From positions 9,212,501-9,276,500 of the forward strand of contig NZ_JADBEG010000001.1 of the NCBI RefSeq assembly GCF_014873755.1: DNA of 64,000 nt, written 5' to 3'. The position numbers were made by a program, and so were the translations under genes. Under the pieces are notes generated by a model. That model saw nothing but the letters and a program-made list of their open reading frames with translations. It searched no databases and was not told where the DNA came from. Positions within the stretch are counted from its first letter, which is position 1; each line of letters begins with the position of its first letter. The stretch comes from Amycolatopsis lexingtonensis (lineage in GTDB: Bacteria > Actinomycetota > Actinomycetes > Mycobacteriales > Pseudonocardiaceae). This document shows, one piece after another, positions 8,547 to 16,448 of the stretch.

Positions 8547-9733
8547 CCGGGCCGGTCGAGGACGCGCGCGCGGTGTCGCCGGGCGTCCCGTTCGCCACCC
8601 GGTCGTTCGAGGTGACCTGGCCCGAAGCGCCCTTGCCGCCGGCGCCGCCGGTTGCGCCCGGGTCGTGGCTGCTGCTCACCGACGAGCACCCGGCGGCGCT
8701 CGCCCGGGCCGTCTCGCTCGCTTTGACCCTGGCCGAAACCGGCGACGAAGCCCTTTCGCTGCCGCAGGACGACCTCGGCGAGCTGCCCGGGTTCCTGGCC
8801 GGGCGGGCGGTGCGCGGCGTCGTGTTCCTCACCGGCGCACCGCACGCCTACCACGACCCCGAAGACGCGCGCGAGCTCCTGCGCACGATCTCGTCGGTGG
8901 TCGCGCGGCTCGACCGCGGCGTCCGCTTCCACCTGGTGACGCAGGCCCACGACGAGCCGGGGCTGGTGTTCCTGCGCGGGCTGATCCGGGTGCTCGCCTG
9001 CGAACGCCCGGACCTGCGGGCGAGCATCGCCGACTTCGATGCCCGGTCCGATGTGGACGCACTCGCCCGCGAGCTGCGCGCGGACGCGCCCGACGACGAA
9101 GTGCGCTGGCGTCACGACGTCCGGTACGCGGCGCGGCTGACCCGCGTCCCGGTCGCGCCGGAAGTACCGGCCGGGCCGGGTGCGTACGTGGTCACCGGCG
9201 CGTTCGGCCCGCTCGGGCTGGCCACCGCCCGGTGGCTGGCGGACCACGGGGCCACCCGGATCGTCCTTTCCGGACGGCGAGGCGGCGTGGCCGATCTCCC
9301 CGGCGTGGACGCCGTGGTCGTCGCGGGGGACCTCGCCGAGTCGGGTGTCGCGGACCGGCTGGTCGCGGAGGCGACGGCGAGCGGTCTGCCGTTGCGGGGG
9401 ATCGTGCACGCGGCCGGGGTGTTCGCCGAGGACGCCGACACCGCGTGGCGTGCGAGGGTGCTGGGCGCGCGGCGGTTGCACGAGGCGACGGCGGAAACCC
9501 CGCCCGTCTGGTGGCTGCTGTGTTCACCGGCCACGGCGCTGTTCGGGTCGCCGGGCCGGGTGGGCGGCGCGACGGCGGACGCGTGGCTGGACGCGTTCGC
9601 GGCCTGGCGCCGCTCCCGAGGACTCCCCGCGGCGATCACCCGGGTCGGTACCGGGCAGCTGTCGCCTGCGGTCTGGCGGCCGTACTTTTCGGCTGTGCTG
9701 GACGAGTTCGTGCAGTTCGGCGAGGAGCCGTAG
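8543..9733 (+). CDS. Ketoreductase-like (PKS KR / SDR fold) protein, probably inactive
   Basis: 396 residues from GTG 8543 (GTGA overlap). The C-terminal half matches a polyketide-synthase ketoreductase: nucleotide-binding TGAFGPLG (218-225), GIVHAAGV, and a SPATALFGSPG block. The N-terminal half resembles the structural KR subdomain. The usual GQxxYAAAN motif reads GRVGGATAD, so by alignment the catalytic Tyr is Gly 342 and the Asn is Asp 346; the catalytic Lys position looks like Arg. Only the Ser seems kept. It may bind NADP(H) or be a scaffold. With the preceding ligase-like gene it looks like fragments of a modular synthase kept as separate proteins. Confidence 0.65.
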   Translation: MTGPVEDARAVSPGVPFATRSFEVTWPEAPLPPAPPVAPGSWLLLTDEHPAALARAVSLALTLAETGDEALSLPQDDLGELPGFLAGRAVRGVVFLTGAPHAYHDPEDARELLRTISSVVARLDRGVRFHLVTQAHDEPGLVFLRGLIRVLACERPDLRASIADFDARSDVDALARELRADAPDDEVRWRHDVRYAARLTRVPVAPEVPAGPGAYVVTGAFGPLGLATARWLADHGATRIVLSGRRGGVADLPGVDAVVVAGDLAESGVADRLVAEATASGLPLRGIVHAAGVFAEDADTAWRARVLGARRLHEATAETPPVWWLLCSPATALFGSPGRVGGATADAWLDAFAAWRRSRGLPAAITRVGTGQLSPAVWRPYFSAVLDEFVQFGEEP

Positions 9734-9736
9734 GAC

Positions 9737-10120
9737 TCAGGCGTCCGACGGCAGCCGCTCGGCCAGCAACCCGCGGAAGTGCGGACACGTCATGAGGTCG
9801 TCGTGCGGACAGGGCCCGCCCGCCATCAGGTCGAGCGCCGCCTGGGTCCGGGCGAGCCGGGCCTCCAGCCGCCGCCGGTGTGCCGCGAGCAGCTCCTCGC
9901 GCGCCGACGCGGACTCGGCCGTCAGCACCGCGCGGATGTCCGCGAGGCCCAAGCCCGCCTCCTTCGAGACCAGGATCGCCGCCACCCGGTGCTGGTCGGC
10001 GTCGGTGTAGCGGCGGCGGTTGCCGGTGCGGGCGGGGGCCAGCAGACCCTCGGCCTCCCAGTGGCGCAGCACGTGGGCCGGGACCCCGAACCGGGCCGCC
10101 ACCTCGCCTATTGACTTCAT
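9737..10120 (-). CDS. MerR-family transcriptional regulator
   Basis: 127 residues from ATG 10120. N-terminal MerR winged helix (MKSIGEVAARFGVPAHVLRHWEAEGLL, then R-R-R-Y-T-D-A-D), a dimerisation helix, and a C-terminal Cys/His stretch (CPHDDLMTCPHF, about residues 101-112). The Cys/His tail could sense metal or redox, but it does not match a named MerR subgroup that I can recognise. It is divergent from a methyltransferase gene with only about 20-28 nt between starts, so the two probably share control; MerR proteins often regulate the divergent neighbour. Confidence 0.8.
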   Translation of the reverse strand: MKSIGEVAARFGVPAHVLRHWEAEGLLAPARTGNRRRYTDADQHRVAAILVSKEAGLGLADIRAVLTAESASAREELLAAHRRRLEARLARTQAALDLMAGGPCPHDDLMTCPHFRGLLAERLPSDA

Positions 10121-10148
10121 GCCGACATTAAGTCGCAGGATGGCCGCC

Positions 10149-10832
10149 ATGTCCACGTTGCTTGCCCTCCTGGATGCCTTCGACGACCGGCCCCAGGCCG
10201 TCGACCTGCGAGAACTCACCTACCGCGGCTTGGGGACGACGGTGGTCGACGTCGGCTGCGGCGGCGGCCGCGCGGTCGGCGAGCTGGCCGCGCGCGGGGT
10301 GCGCGCCATCGGCGTCGACCTGAACCCGGCCATGGTCGAGGCCGCCGCCGGGCGCTGGCCCGCGGGGGAATTCCACGTCGCCGACGCGACTTCGCTGCCG
10401 CTCGCCGACGGCTCGGTCACCGGCTACCGGGCCGACAAGGTGCTGCACACCCTCGCCGATCCCGGGCAGGCGGTCGTTGAGGCCCGCCGGGTGCTGGCGC
10501 CGGGCGGCCGCGCGGTGCTCACCGGGCAGGACTGGGACACCATCCTGATCGACTCCGACGACCCGGTGCGCACCCGCGCGCTCGTCCACGCCCGCGCGGA
10601 CCGCGTGCCGAGCCCGCGGGTCGCGCGCCGCTACCGGAACCTCCTGCTGGACAACGGGTTCACCGACGTCACGGTCGAGGTGCGCACCGCGGTCTGGACC
10701 GACGGCGCCTGCCTGCCGATGCTCGCCGACCTCGGCGGCGAAGGCGCGTGGCTCGAGGAGCAGGCCGCGAGGGCGCGCGAGGACCGGCTGTTCGTGGCGA
10801 TGCCGTTCGTGGTGGCGGCCGGCGTCCGCTGA
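10149..10832 (+). CDS. SAM-dependent class I methyltransferase
   Basis: 227 residues with a Rossmann methyltransferase core: motif I VVDVGCGGGRAVGEL (about residues 31-45), acidic GVDLNPAMVE, and motif IV/VI layout VLHTLADPGQAVVEARRVLAPGGRAV. The family is UbiE/Methyltransf_11-like; substrate unknown. ATG 10149 has AGGA 8 nt upstream; ATG 10140 is an alternative three codons earlier. Divergent from the MerR gene, and convergent with the following regulator with a one-base gap at 10833. Confidence 0.8.
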   Translation: MSTLLALLDAFDDRPQAVDLRELTYRGLGTTVVDVGCGGGRAVGELAARGVRAIGVDLNPAMVEAAAGRWPAGEFHVADATSLPLADGSVTGYRADKVLHTLADPGQAVVEARRVLAPGGRAVLTGQDWDTILIDSDDPVRTRALVHARADRVPSPRVARRYRNLLLDNGFTDVTVEVRTAVWTDGACLPMLADLGGEGAWLEEQAARAREDRLFVAMPFVVAAGVR

Positions 10833-10833
10833 G

Positions 10834-12030
10834 CTACGTCAAGGTCGCGCGCAGGGCGAGGATCATCTCGAAGCGGTCGTCCGGGTTGCGGAGGTGGTCC
10901 GCGAACAGGGTTTCCAGCTCCTGGGCCCGAGCGCGCACCGTTTGCGGGTGGATGGCCAGGCGGTCGGCGACCTCCCGGACGTTGCCGCACGTCTCCAGCC
11001 ACGCCAGCAGCGTGCCCGCGAGGCGGTTGTACTGCTTCGGGGTCAGCGCCGTCAGCGGGGCCAGCCGCCGGCGGCACACCTCCGTCGCGAGGAACGGCTC
11101 CTTGCGCAGCCACAACGTCGCGAGGTGGTCTTCGCACCAGGTCAGCGGCTCGTCCGGGAGGACGTCCGCGGCCACCAAGCGCAGGGCTTCCTGCGCCGTC
11201 GCCAGCGACCGGCCCGCCTGACGCGGCGGTACCGGCGGCCCGACCGCGGCGCGGTGCCCGGCCAGCGCGGCCGTCAGCGGGCCGCGGTCCTCGGGCGCGG
11301 CCAGCAGCAGCCGCGGCGTCCCGTCTTCGAAGTCCTCCAGCGCGTCCAGGCCGCGGACGTCGCCTGCCCCGTCGAGCGCCACCGCGACGAGCCGGTGCGG
11401 CAGCGGCCAGTCCGCCGCCGCCGCGGCTTCCTGCACCGTCCGCGACGGCGACGGCGGGTCCGCCAGCAGCAGGTCCAGCAGCCGGCGGCGCCGCCGTTCC
11501 AGCGCGCCCGCCGCACGGGCCTGCGCCGCCGCGTGGCCTTCGATCGACAACGCGGACAGCTCGTCGATGTAGGCGAAGATCGCCTCGGCCAGCAGGCACA
11601 GGGTCGCCGACGGCACCCCGGCCCGCGTCCCGACCTCCGCCATCCGCCGCCACGTCACCCGCGCGCCGACCCGGTAGGCCGCCTGCAGGACGTCGAGGTT
11701 GCGGCCCTGCGCGAGCTCGTGCACGCCGAGCCCGACGAACAGCTTCCGCCGGTCGTCCGGTGCCGGGCCGGACGCGGCGATCCGGTCGATGAACTGCAGG
11801 ATCGCCGCCTGCACGCCGGCCCGCAGCGCCTTGCCGAACGCGCCGTCGAGCGGCCGCGCGTAATCCGGGATGGTCCGCTGGATCTCGCGCAGCACCTCGT
11901 CGGCGACGTCCAGCAGCCGCGGCCGGAACACCGCGGCCAGCTCACGGGGGAGCAGGGCCCACAGCTGTCCCGGCCGGCCGTCGCCGCCGAGCATCGGCCC
12001 ATACGTCGTTTCGACGGGTGGTCCCGTCAT
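10834..12030 (-). CDS. PucR-type helix-turn-helix regulator, paralogue 1
   Basis: 398 residues. N-terminal all-helical sensor half (RsbRD_N-like; LPRELAAVFRPRLLDVADEVLREIQRTIPDY...), central degenerate GGDEF/CdaR-like domain, and a C-terminal PucR HTH with LLAWLETCGNVREVADRLAIHPQTVRARAQEL at about 340-372. It is one of four paralogues within 7 kb sharing this layout. In actinomycetes such genes are often found close to mce clusters, so control of the lipid importer is plausible but unproven. Confidence 0.8.
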   Translation of the reverse strand: MTGPPVETTYGPMLGGDGRPGQLWALLPRELAAVFRPRLLDVADEVLREIQRTIPDYARPLDGAFGKALRAGVQAAILQFIDRIAASGPAPDDRRKLFVGLGVHELAQGRNLDVLQAAYRVGARVTWRRMAEVGTRAGVPSATLCLLAEAIFAYIDELSALSIEGHAAAQARAAGALERRRRRLLDLLLADPPSPSRTVQEAAAAADWPLPHRLVAVALDGAGDVRGLDALEDFEDGTPRLLLAAPEDRGPLTAALAGHRAAVGPPVPPRQAGRSLATAQEALRLVAADVLPDEPLTWCEDHLATLWLRKEPFLATEVCRRRLAPLTALTPKQYNRLAGTLLAWLETCGNVREVADRLAIHPQTVRARAQELETLFADHLRNPDDRFEMILALRATLT

Positions 12031-12048
12031 CCGCCCACCTCATCGTGG

Positions 12049-13404
12049 TCAGGAACCGAGGAGTGCCTCCGCGCGCAGGGCGATCTCCATGTCGAGCCGG
12101 TCGTCGGCGTTGTTCAGCCGGTCGCCGAACAGGTCGATCAGCTGGTGCATGCGGTACCGCACGGTCTGCGGGTGCACCTTGAGCTTCTTCGCGATCTCGG
12201 GCGCGCTGCCGCGGGACTGCAGCCAGATCAGCAGCGTCTCGCCGAGGCGCGCCCGCTGCTTCGGGGTGAGGTCCTTGAACGGCTCCAGGCTGCGCGAACA
12301 CAGCTCGCGGACCAGGAACTCGTCGGCGAGCAGCCACAGCGTGGACAGGTGGTCGGTGCAGCGCGTCACCGGCGCGTCCGGCAGCACGCCGCGCTGGACG
12401 AGCTTCAACGTCCGGCGCGCCCAGAGCAGCGACCGCGGCGCGTCGGTGAGCCGCACGGTCGGGCCGACCACCGCGCGCCAGCCGCGCAGCCGCTCGGCCA
12501 GGTTGGTCAGGTGCTTGGCCGGGTCGCCGGTGACCAGGCACGGCTCGCTGCCCTCGAGGTCGACGAGGACGTCGGAGTGCAGGTCCGGCACGGCGAGGCT
12601 GTGCTGGTCGGCCCGGGGTTCGAGGGCGACGACCGTGACCTCGGCCGGCAGCGGCCACTGCGCCGTGGCGGCCTGCGCGGTGATGGTCTGCGGTGCGGAC
12701 GGCGGATCGGCGAGCATCAGGTCGAGCAACCGTCTCCGGCGGCGGGCCCGGGTGCCGGCCGCCCGCGTCTGCGCGGCCGTGTAGCCCTCGATCGACAGCG
12801 CGGAGATTTCGTCGACGTAGGCGAAAATGGCCTCGGCGCTCGTGCACAGCGTGTCGGCGGAGACGCCGGCGGCCTGCCCGAACTCCGAGATGTGCCGCCA
12901 CGCGACCCGCCCGCCGACCCGGTACGCGGTCTGCAGGCAGTCGAGGCTGCGGCCCTCGTTGAACTCGATTTTGCCGAGGTTGCGGAACACGGTCGTCCAC
13001 GTCTCGAGCGGGACGGCGCCGGGGGTGCCGACACTGTCGAGGCACTGGATGATCGATTGCCGCACACCCTGGGTGATGATGTGCCCGAACGCGCCTTCGA
13101 GCGGCTGGCGGTACTCGGGCACCGCCCGCTGGACCTCCTGGAGGATGGCGCGGGCGAGCGGGTCGACCCGCGGCTTGAACCGCACGGCCAGCTCGCGGGG
13201 CAGCGAAGCCCACAGCCCGATGGCGCCGGAAACGCGCCCGTGCTGGGGTTCCGCCGGGGTCCGGGGGACGGGTGGGTAGGCGGGCCGGGGCCGGTCGGCC
13301 GACACGGACTGCTGCCGGTAAGCCGGTCCGGAAGAGCGCTCGCCGGGATGGGGCCGGTTCGCCCGCAGGGCGGGGCCGGCGAACCCGGTGTCCACGTCGG
13401 TCAT
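12049..13404 (-). CDS. PucR-type helix-turn-helix regulator, paralogue 2
   Basis: 451 residues from ATG 13404. It has an extra Pro/Arg-rich N-terminal tail of about 55 residues, then the same three-part layout as its neighbours: helical sensor domain (LPRELAVRFKPRVDPLARAIL), central domain, and C-terminal HTH (GSAPEIAKKLKVHPQTVRYRMHQLIDLFGDRL). Stop lies 18 nt upstream of the start of paralogue 1, so the two can be co-transcribed. Its upstream region holds repeated GGCAACA boxes. Confidence 0.82.
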   Translation of the reverse strand: MTDVDTGFAGPALRANRPHPGERSSGPAYRQQSVSADRPRPAYPPVPRTPAEPQHGRVSGAIGLWASLPRELAVRFKPRVDPLARAILQEVQRAVPEYRQPLEGAFGHIITQGVRQSIIQCLDSVGTPGAVPLETWTTVFRNLGKIEFNEGRSLDCLQTAYRVGGRVAWRHISEFGQAAGVSADTLCTSAEAIFAYVDEISALSIEGYTAAQTRAAGTRARRRRRLLDLMLADPPSAPQTITAQAATAQWPLPAEVTVVALEPRADQHSLAVPDLHSDVLVDLEGSEPCLVTGDPAKHLTNLAERLRGWRAVVGPTVRLTDAPRSLLWARRTLKLVQRGVLPDAPVTRCTDHLSTLWLLADEFLVRELCSRSLEPFKDLTPKQRARLGETLLIWLQSRGSAPEIAKKLKVHPQTVRYRMHQLIDLFGDRLNNADDRLDMEIALRAEALLGS

Positions 13405-13420
13405 GTGTTTTATCCTTGCT

Positions 13421-13484
13421 GGCAACAAAATCGGCCTCTTCGTCGTCGAAGCCGATCCGATTTTTGTGGCTCAGGCAACATAAT
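13421..13484. promoter_or_regulatory. Repeated boxes upstream of PucR paralogue 2
   Basis: The 216-nt gap between the PucR start and the hydrolase stop holds a direct repeat (GGCAACAAAAT at 13421-13431 and GGCAACATAAT at 13474-13484) and an imperfect inverted repeat (GCAACAAAATCGG at 13422-13434 against CCGATTTTTGTGGC at 13457-13470). AT-rich stretches here contrast with the surrounding GC-rich DNA. Operator function is inferred from position only; the rest of the gap shows nothing else. Confidence 0.4.
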
Positions 13485-13620
13485 TTCGCGCGAACGGCAC
13501 TGTCAACGGGTTCTCCGCTGACTTCGGGGTAACCCGTCCGGACTACACCCGAACGGGTGGAACGGCGCGAGGGGAGGTGACACTTCCGCCGCGAGCCGAT
13601 GGTGCGCGGGTGACAACTTT

Positions 13621-14553
13621 TCAGGAGGCTTCGCGCACCGGGTTCCGGGCGAGGAGCCGGGCGACGACGTCGTCGAGCGTCAGCCGCGCGGGCGTGGTCT
13701 CCGAGACGAACTCGTTGAGCAGCAGGCAGAACCTGTCCGGATCGGCCACGTGTGGAAAGTGTTTCACGTTTTCCAGCACCGTCAAGCGGCTGTCCGGAAG
13801 CAACGCGGCGGTCCGGTGTCCGTGCACCGCCGGGATCAGCGGGTCGCGCGCGCCCCAGACCAGCAGCACCGGCACGGATTCGGCCAGGTAGAGCTTCTCC
13901 ACGGCGCTCGCGCGCTGACCGCGCAGGTCGATCAGGCCGCGTGCGATGGCGAGGAACGCGCGCCGCCGCCCGGGGTCGGCCAGCGAGCCGAAATGCCTGG
14001 CCAGTTCCCGTGTTTCAGGTTTCAACGATCCGCCGAGCCGCCGTCCGATGCGGGCGGCGGCCCGTGCGATCGCGAGCGTCCACCGGTTCACCGCGAGCGC
14101 CACGGCGATCCGCGCGCCGGGCAGTGCGGTCGCCCGCAGCACGGGACTGACCTCCGGGCCGAGACCGGCGCTGCCGACCAGGACGAGCCGGTCGCACATT
14201 TCCGGGAACTGGTAGGCGAACTGCATCGCGATGCCGCCGCCGAGCGAGTGCCCGACGACGGTCGCGTGCCGCACGCCGGACACCGCGAGCACGTCCCGCA
14301 CGATGCTCGCCATCGCGCCGAGGCCGTAATCCGTGCGCGGCGCGTCGGATTCCCCGTGCCCCGGCAGGTCCGGGGCGAGGAGGCGGCGGCCGAGCGCGGC
14401 GCAGCGCTGGAGTACCGGTGTCCAGGTCTCGGCGCTGCCCGCGATCCCGTGCAGCAGCACGATCGCTTCGTCACCGGCGTCCGCGCCGGGCAGGTGCTCG
14501 TGCAGCCGGACGCGCCGGCCGTGCAAGGTGAGGTCGTACGTCTCGAGTGTCAT
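13621..14553 (-). CDS. Alpha/beta-hydrolase fold protein
   Basis: 310 residues. Oxyanion motif VLLHGIAGSAETW (about residues 32-44), nucleophile elbow GHSLGG (about 101-106), acid WGARDPLIP, and catalytic His in the block VKHFPHV. These give a complete Ser-Asp-His triad. Closest in layout to small ester or meta-cleavage hydrolases; the substrate is not readable from sequence. Lying among PucR genes close to an mce cluster, a lipid ester is a reasonable guess only. Confidence 0.82.
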   Translation of the reverse strand: MTLETYDLTLHGRRVRLHEHLPGADAGDEAIVLLHGIAGSAETWTPVLQRCAALGRRLLAPDLPGHGESDAPRTDYGLGAMASIVRDVLAVSGVRHATVVGHSLGGGIAMQFAYQFPEMCDRLVLVGSAGLGPEVSPVLRATALPGARIAVALAVNRWTLAIARAAARIGRRLGGSLKPETRELARHFGSLADPGRRRAFLAIARGLIDLRGQRASAVEKLYLAESVPVLLVWGARDPLIPAVHGHRTAALLPDSRLTVLENVKHFPHVADPDRFCLLLNEFVSETTPARLTLDDVVARLLARNPVREAS

Positions 14554-14947
14554 CGGCGGCCTTTCTCGCGAACCCGAAAATAGGGCATCCGACTACTTCC
14601 GCCGGTGTGGTGAACACCACCGCGCGGGAATCCGCGCCGAGCATGACAAGAAGCTTTGCGGAAAGCCGCGCGCGTGTGCGGGTTTTACCGGGGCACGGGT
14701 AAAGTGTATCGACATTCCGCCGGTATCCGGGTAATTCTCGGTGGCATGGTCGCAATGACGCACCGGACGCGCTGATGTCCTGCCGCGCGAGTATTCATTT
14801 CGCACCCGGGCTGCCCCGGCGCGGCCCCGCCCGCCGGCCCTGGCGGCGGGTGCTGCCGATGCCGGTGCGCGCGCTCGACCGCGTGCTCGGCGGGCCCGCC
14901 CATCCCCGGGGGACACCCGCGCGGCCACCACGCTGAGCCTGGTCGCC
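14554..14947. other. Intergenic region without a convincing gene
   Basis: About 400 nt upstream of the hydrolase. No open frame here has a ribosome-binding site plus recognisable protein; the frames present are Arg/Pro/Ala-rich GC shadows. AT-richer DNA near 14590-14760 probably contains the hydrolase promoter. The region ends in a palindromic repeat at 14948. Confidence 0.5.
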
Positions 14948-15036
14948 AAGCGCCCCAATGTGGCGTTCGGTGCGTCAGACGCACCGAACGCCACATTGGG
15001 TGCGCTGGACGCAACCAACGCCACATTGGGGCGCTT
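14948..15036. repeat. Dispersed palindromic repeat, family A, copy 1
   Basis: 89-bp element with perfect 20-bp terminal inverted repeats (AAGCGCCCCAATGTGGCGTT at 14948-14967, its complement at 15017-15036). Inside, a 23-bp arm around CAATGTGGCGTTCGGTGCGT is followed one base later by its exact complement, then a third half-unit. It begins 19 nt past the stop of PucR paralogue 3. A second, longer copy lies at 31780-31898. Such a hairpin could end transcription; mobility is not shown. Confidence 0.85.
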
Positions 15037-15054
15037 TGAGGGGCGAGGCCGGCG

Positions 15055-16254
15055 TCAGCCCTCGGGAGGTCGGTGGGCCCGCATCAGCCGTTGCGCCCGC
15101 AGGGCCAGTTGCATCCCCAGCCGGTCGTCCGCGTCCTTCAACCGGTCGCCGAACAGTTCCTCCAGCTGGCGCAAGCGGTTGCGGACCGTCTGGGGGTGCA
15201 CGCCCAGCCGCTGGGCGATCTCGGGCGCGCCCCCGCGCGTCTCCAGCCAGGCCAGGAGCGTCTCCCCGAGCCGCTCGCGCTGCTTTTCGCTGAGCGAGGC
15301 GAACGGGTCGAGGCTCTGGCGGGCCAGCTCGGCGGCCAGGAAGTCCTCGGCGAGCAGCCAGAGCGTGGCCAGGTGGTCGCGGCACCAGATGATCGGGCCG
15401 GGGATGTCCGGGCCGGACAGCGACAGCGCGCGGCGGGCGGTGCGCAGGGCGGCCGGGGCGTCGGCCAGCGGGACCGTCGGCGAGACCGCCGCGCGCCAGC
15501 CGTCGAGCTTGGCCTCCAGCGGCCTCAGTTCGGTGTCCGGATCGCGGGTCAGCAGGTGCGGCTCGGGACCGTCGAGGTCGGCGAGGACGCCGTCGCCGAG
15601 CAGGTCGGCGGGGAAGTCGGCCGCGTCGGGGCCGCGCTCGAGGGCGACCATCGCCGCGGTCTCCGGCAGCGGCCAGCCCGCGCCGCCGGCCAGCTCCGCG
15701 ATGCTGCTCGCGGCGCCTTCCGGGCCTTGGACGATTAGTTCCAGCAGGCGCCGCCGCCGGACCGGGACGGCGCCCTCGGCCTTGGCCTGCGCCTCCTGGT
15801 AGCCCTCGATCGCGGTGGCGCACAGCTCGTCGACGTAGGCGAAGATCGCCTCCGCCGCGACCGAGATGACCGCCGGGTCGACGCCCGCCGCGACGACGCC
15901 GGGGTGCATCGCCCGCCAGGCTACCCTCGCCCCGATCGTGGCGCTGTCCTGCAGGGCGTCGAGGTTGCGGCCTTCGGTGAACTCGATCCGGCCGCGGCCG
16001 CGGTAGAACTCGACCCAGTGCTCGTGGGACAGGTCCGGCTCGCCCATCGAGTCGACGCAGTGCTGCACCGCGAACTCGACGCTCTTGACCAGCACTTTCC
16101 CGAAAACGCCCTTGAGCGGCTGGCCGTAGGCCGGGACCGTGCGCTGGACCTCCTGGATCATCGAGGCCGCGGCGTGCTTGACGTGCGGGCGCAGGCCCTT
16201 GCCGAGCGCGCGAGGCAGCGAGGCCAGCAGGCGGAAGCTGCGGTACTCGACCAC
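15055..16254 (-). CDS. PucR-type helix-turn-helix regulator, paralogue 3
   Basis: 399 residues with the shared layout: helical N-terminal sensor (LPRALGKGLRPHVKHAAASM), central domain with WCRDHLATLWLLAEDFLA, and C-terminal HTH (GGAPEIAQRLGVHPQTVRNRLRQLEELFGDRL). GTG 16254 is chosen because GGGGG lies 5 nt upstream; TTG 16257 is one codon earlier. Divergent from paralogue 4 across about 190 nt. Confidence 0.82.
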   Translation of the reverse strand: MVEYRSFRLLASLPRALGKGLRPHVKHAAASMIQEVQRTVPAYGQPLKGVFGKVLVKSVEFAVQHCVDSMGEPDLSHEHWVEFYRGRGRIEFTEGRNLDALQDSATIGARVAWRAMHPGVVAAGVDPAVISVAAEAIFAYVDELCATAIEGYQEAQAKAEGAVPVRRRRLLELIVQGPEGAASSIAELAGGAGWPLPETAAMVALERGPDAADFPADLLGDGVLADLDGPEPHLLTRDPDTELRPLEAKLDGWRAAVSPTVPLADAPAALRTARRALSLSGPDIPGPIIWCRDHLATLWLLAEDFLAAELARQSLDPFASLSEKQRERLGETLLAWLETRGGAPEIAQRLGVHPQTVRNRLRQLEELFGDRLKDADDRLGMQLALRAQRLMRAHRPPEG

Positions 16255-16356
16255 CAAATCCCCCTTCGAGTCCGGTGTGAGCTGAGCGTATCCGACCGGT
16301 GCGTGACGGATTAATCAACGACGGGTTCCCTGAAAGGGTGACGCAGACACGTCCTT

Positions 16357-16392
16357 TTGACACGGACGGGTGCGCGTTCTACGCTCCGTGTC
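16357..16392 (+). promoter_or_regulatory. Promoter with flanking inverted repeat for PucR paralogue 4
   Basis: A sigma-70-like promoter TTGACA (16357-16362), 17-nt spacer, TACGCT (16380-16385) lies 64 nt before the start of paralogue 4. It is bracketed by a perfect 8-bp inverted repeat, GACACGGA (16359-16366) and TCCGTGTC (16385-16392), with an 18-nt spacer that covers the promoter. The arrangement suggests repression or autoregulation by a dimeric factor, perhaps one of the adjacent PucR proteins. Confidence 0.55.
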
Positions 16393-16448
16393 AGGTGGCG
16401 GGGGTTATTTTCTGAGGCGCCAATTCCCAGTGGAGGACTGAATTCCCC

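Noticed and set aside
7155..9733. Sequencing frameshift explaining the odd ligase and ketoreductase
   Set aside because: Both frames stay open with normal codon bias and are properly coupled. The missing motifs are clean in-frame losses and substitutions.
10894..13521. An 875-codon plus-strand frame
   Set aside because: Antisense to two PucR genes that have clear domains; composition is Arg/Gln/Gly-rich and domainless.
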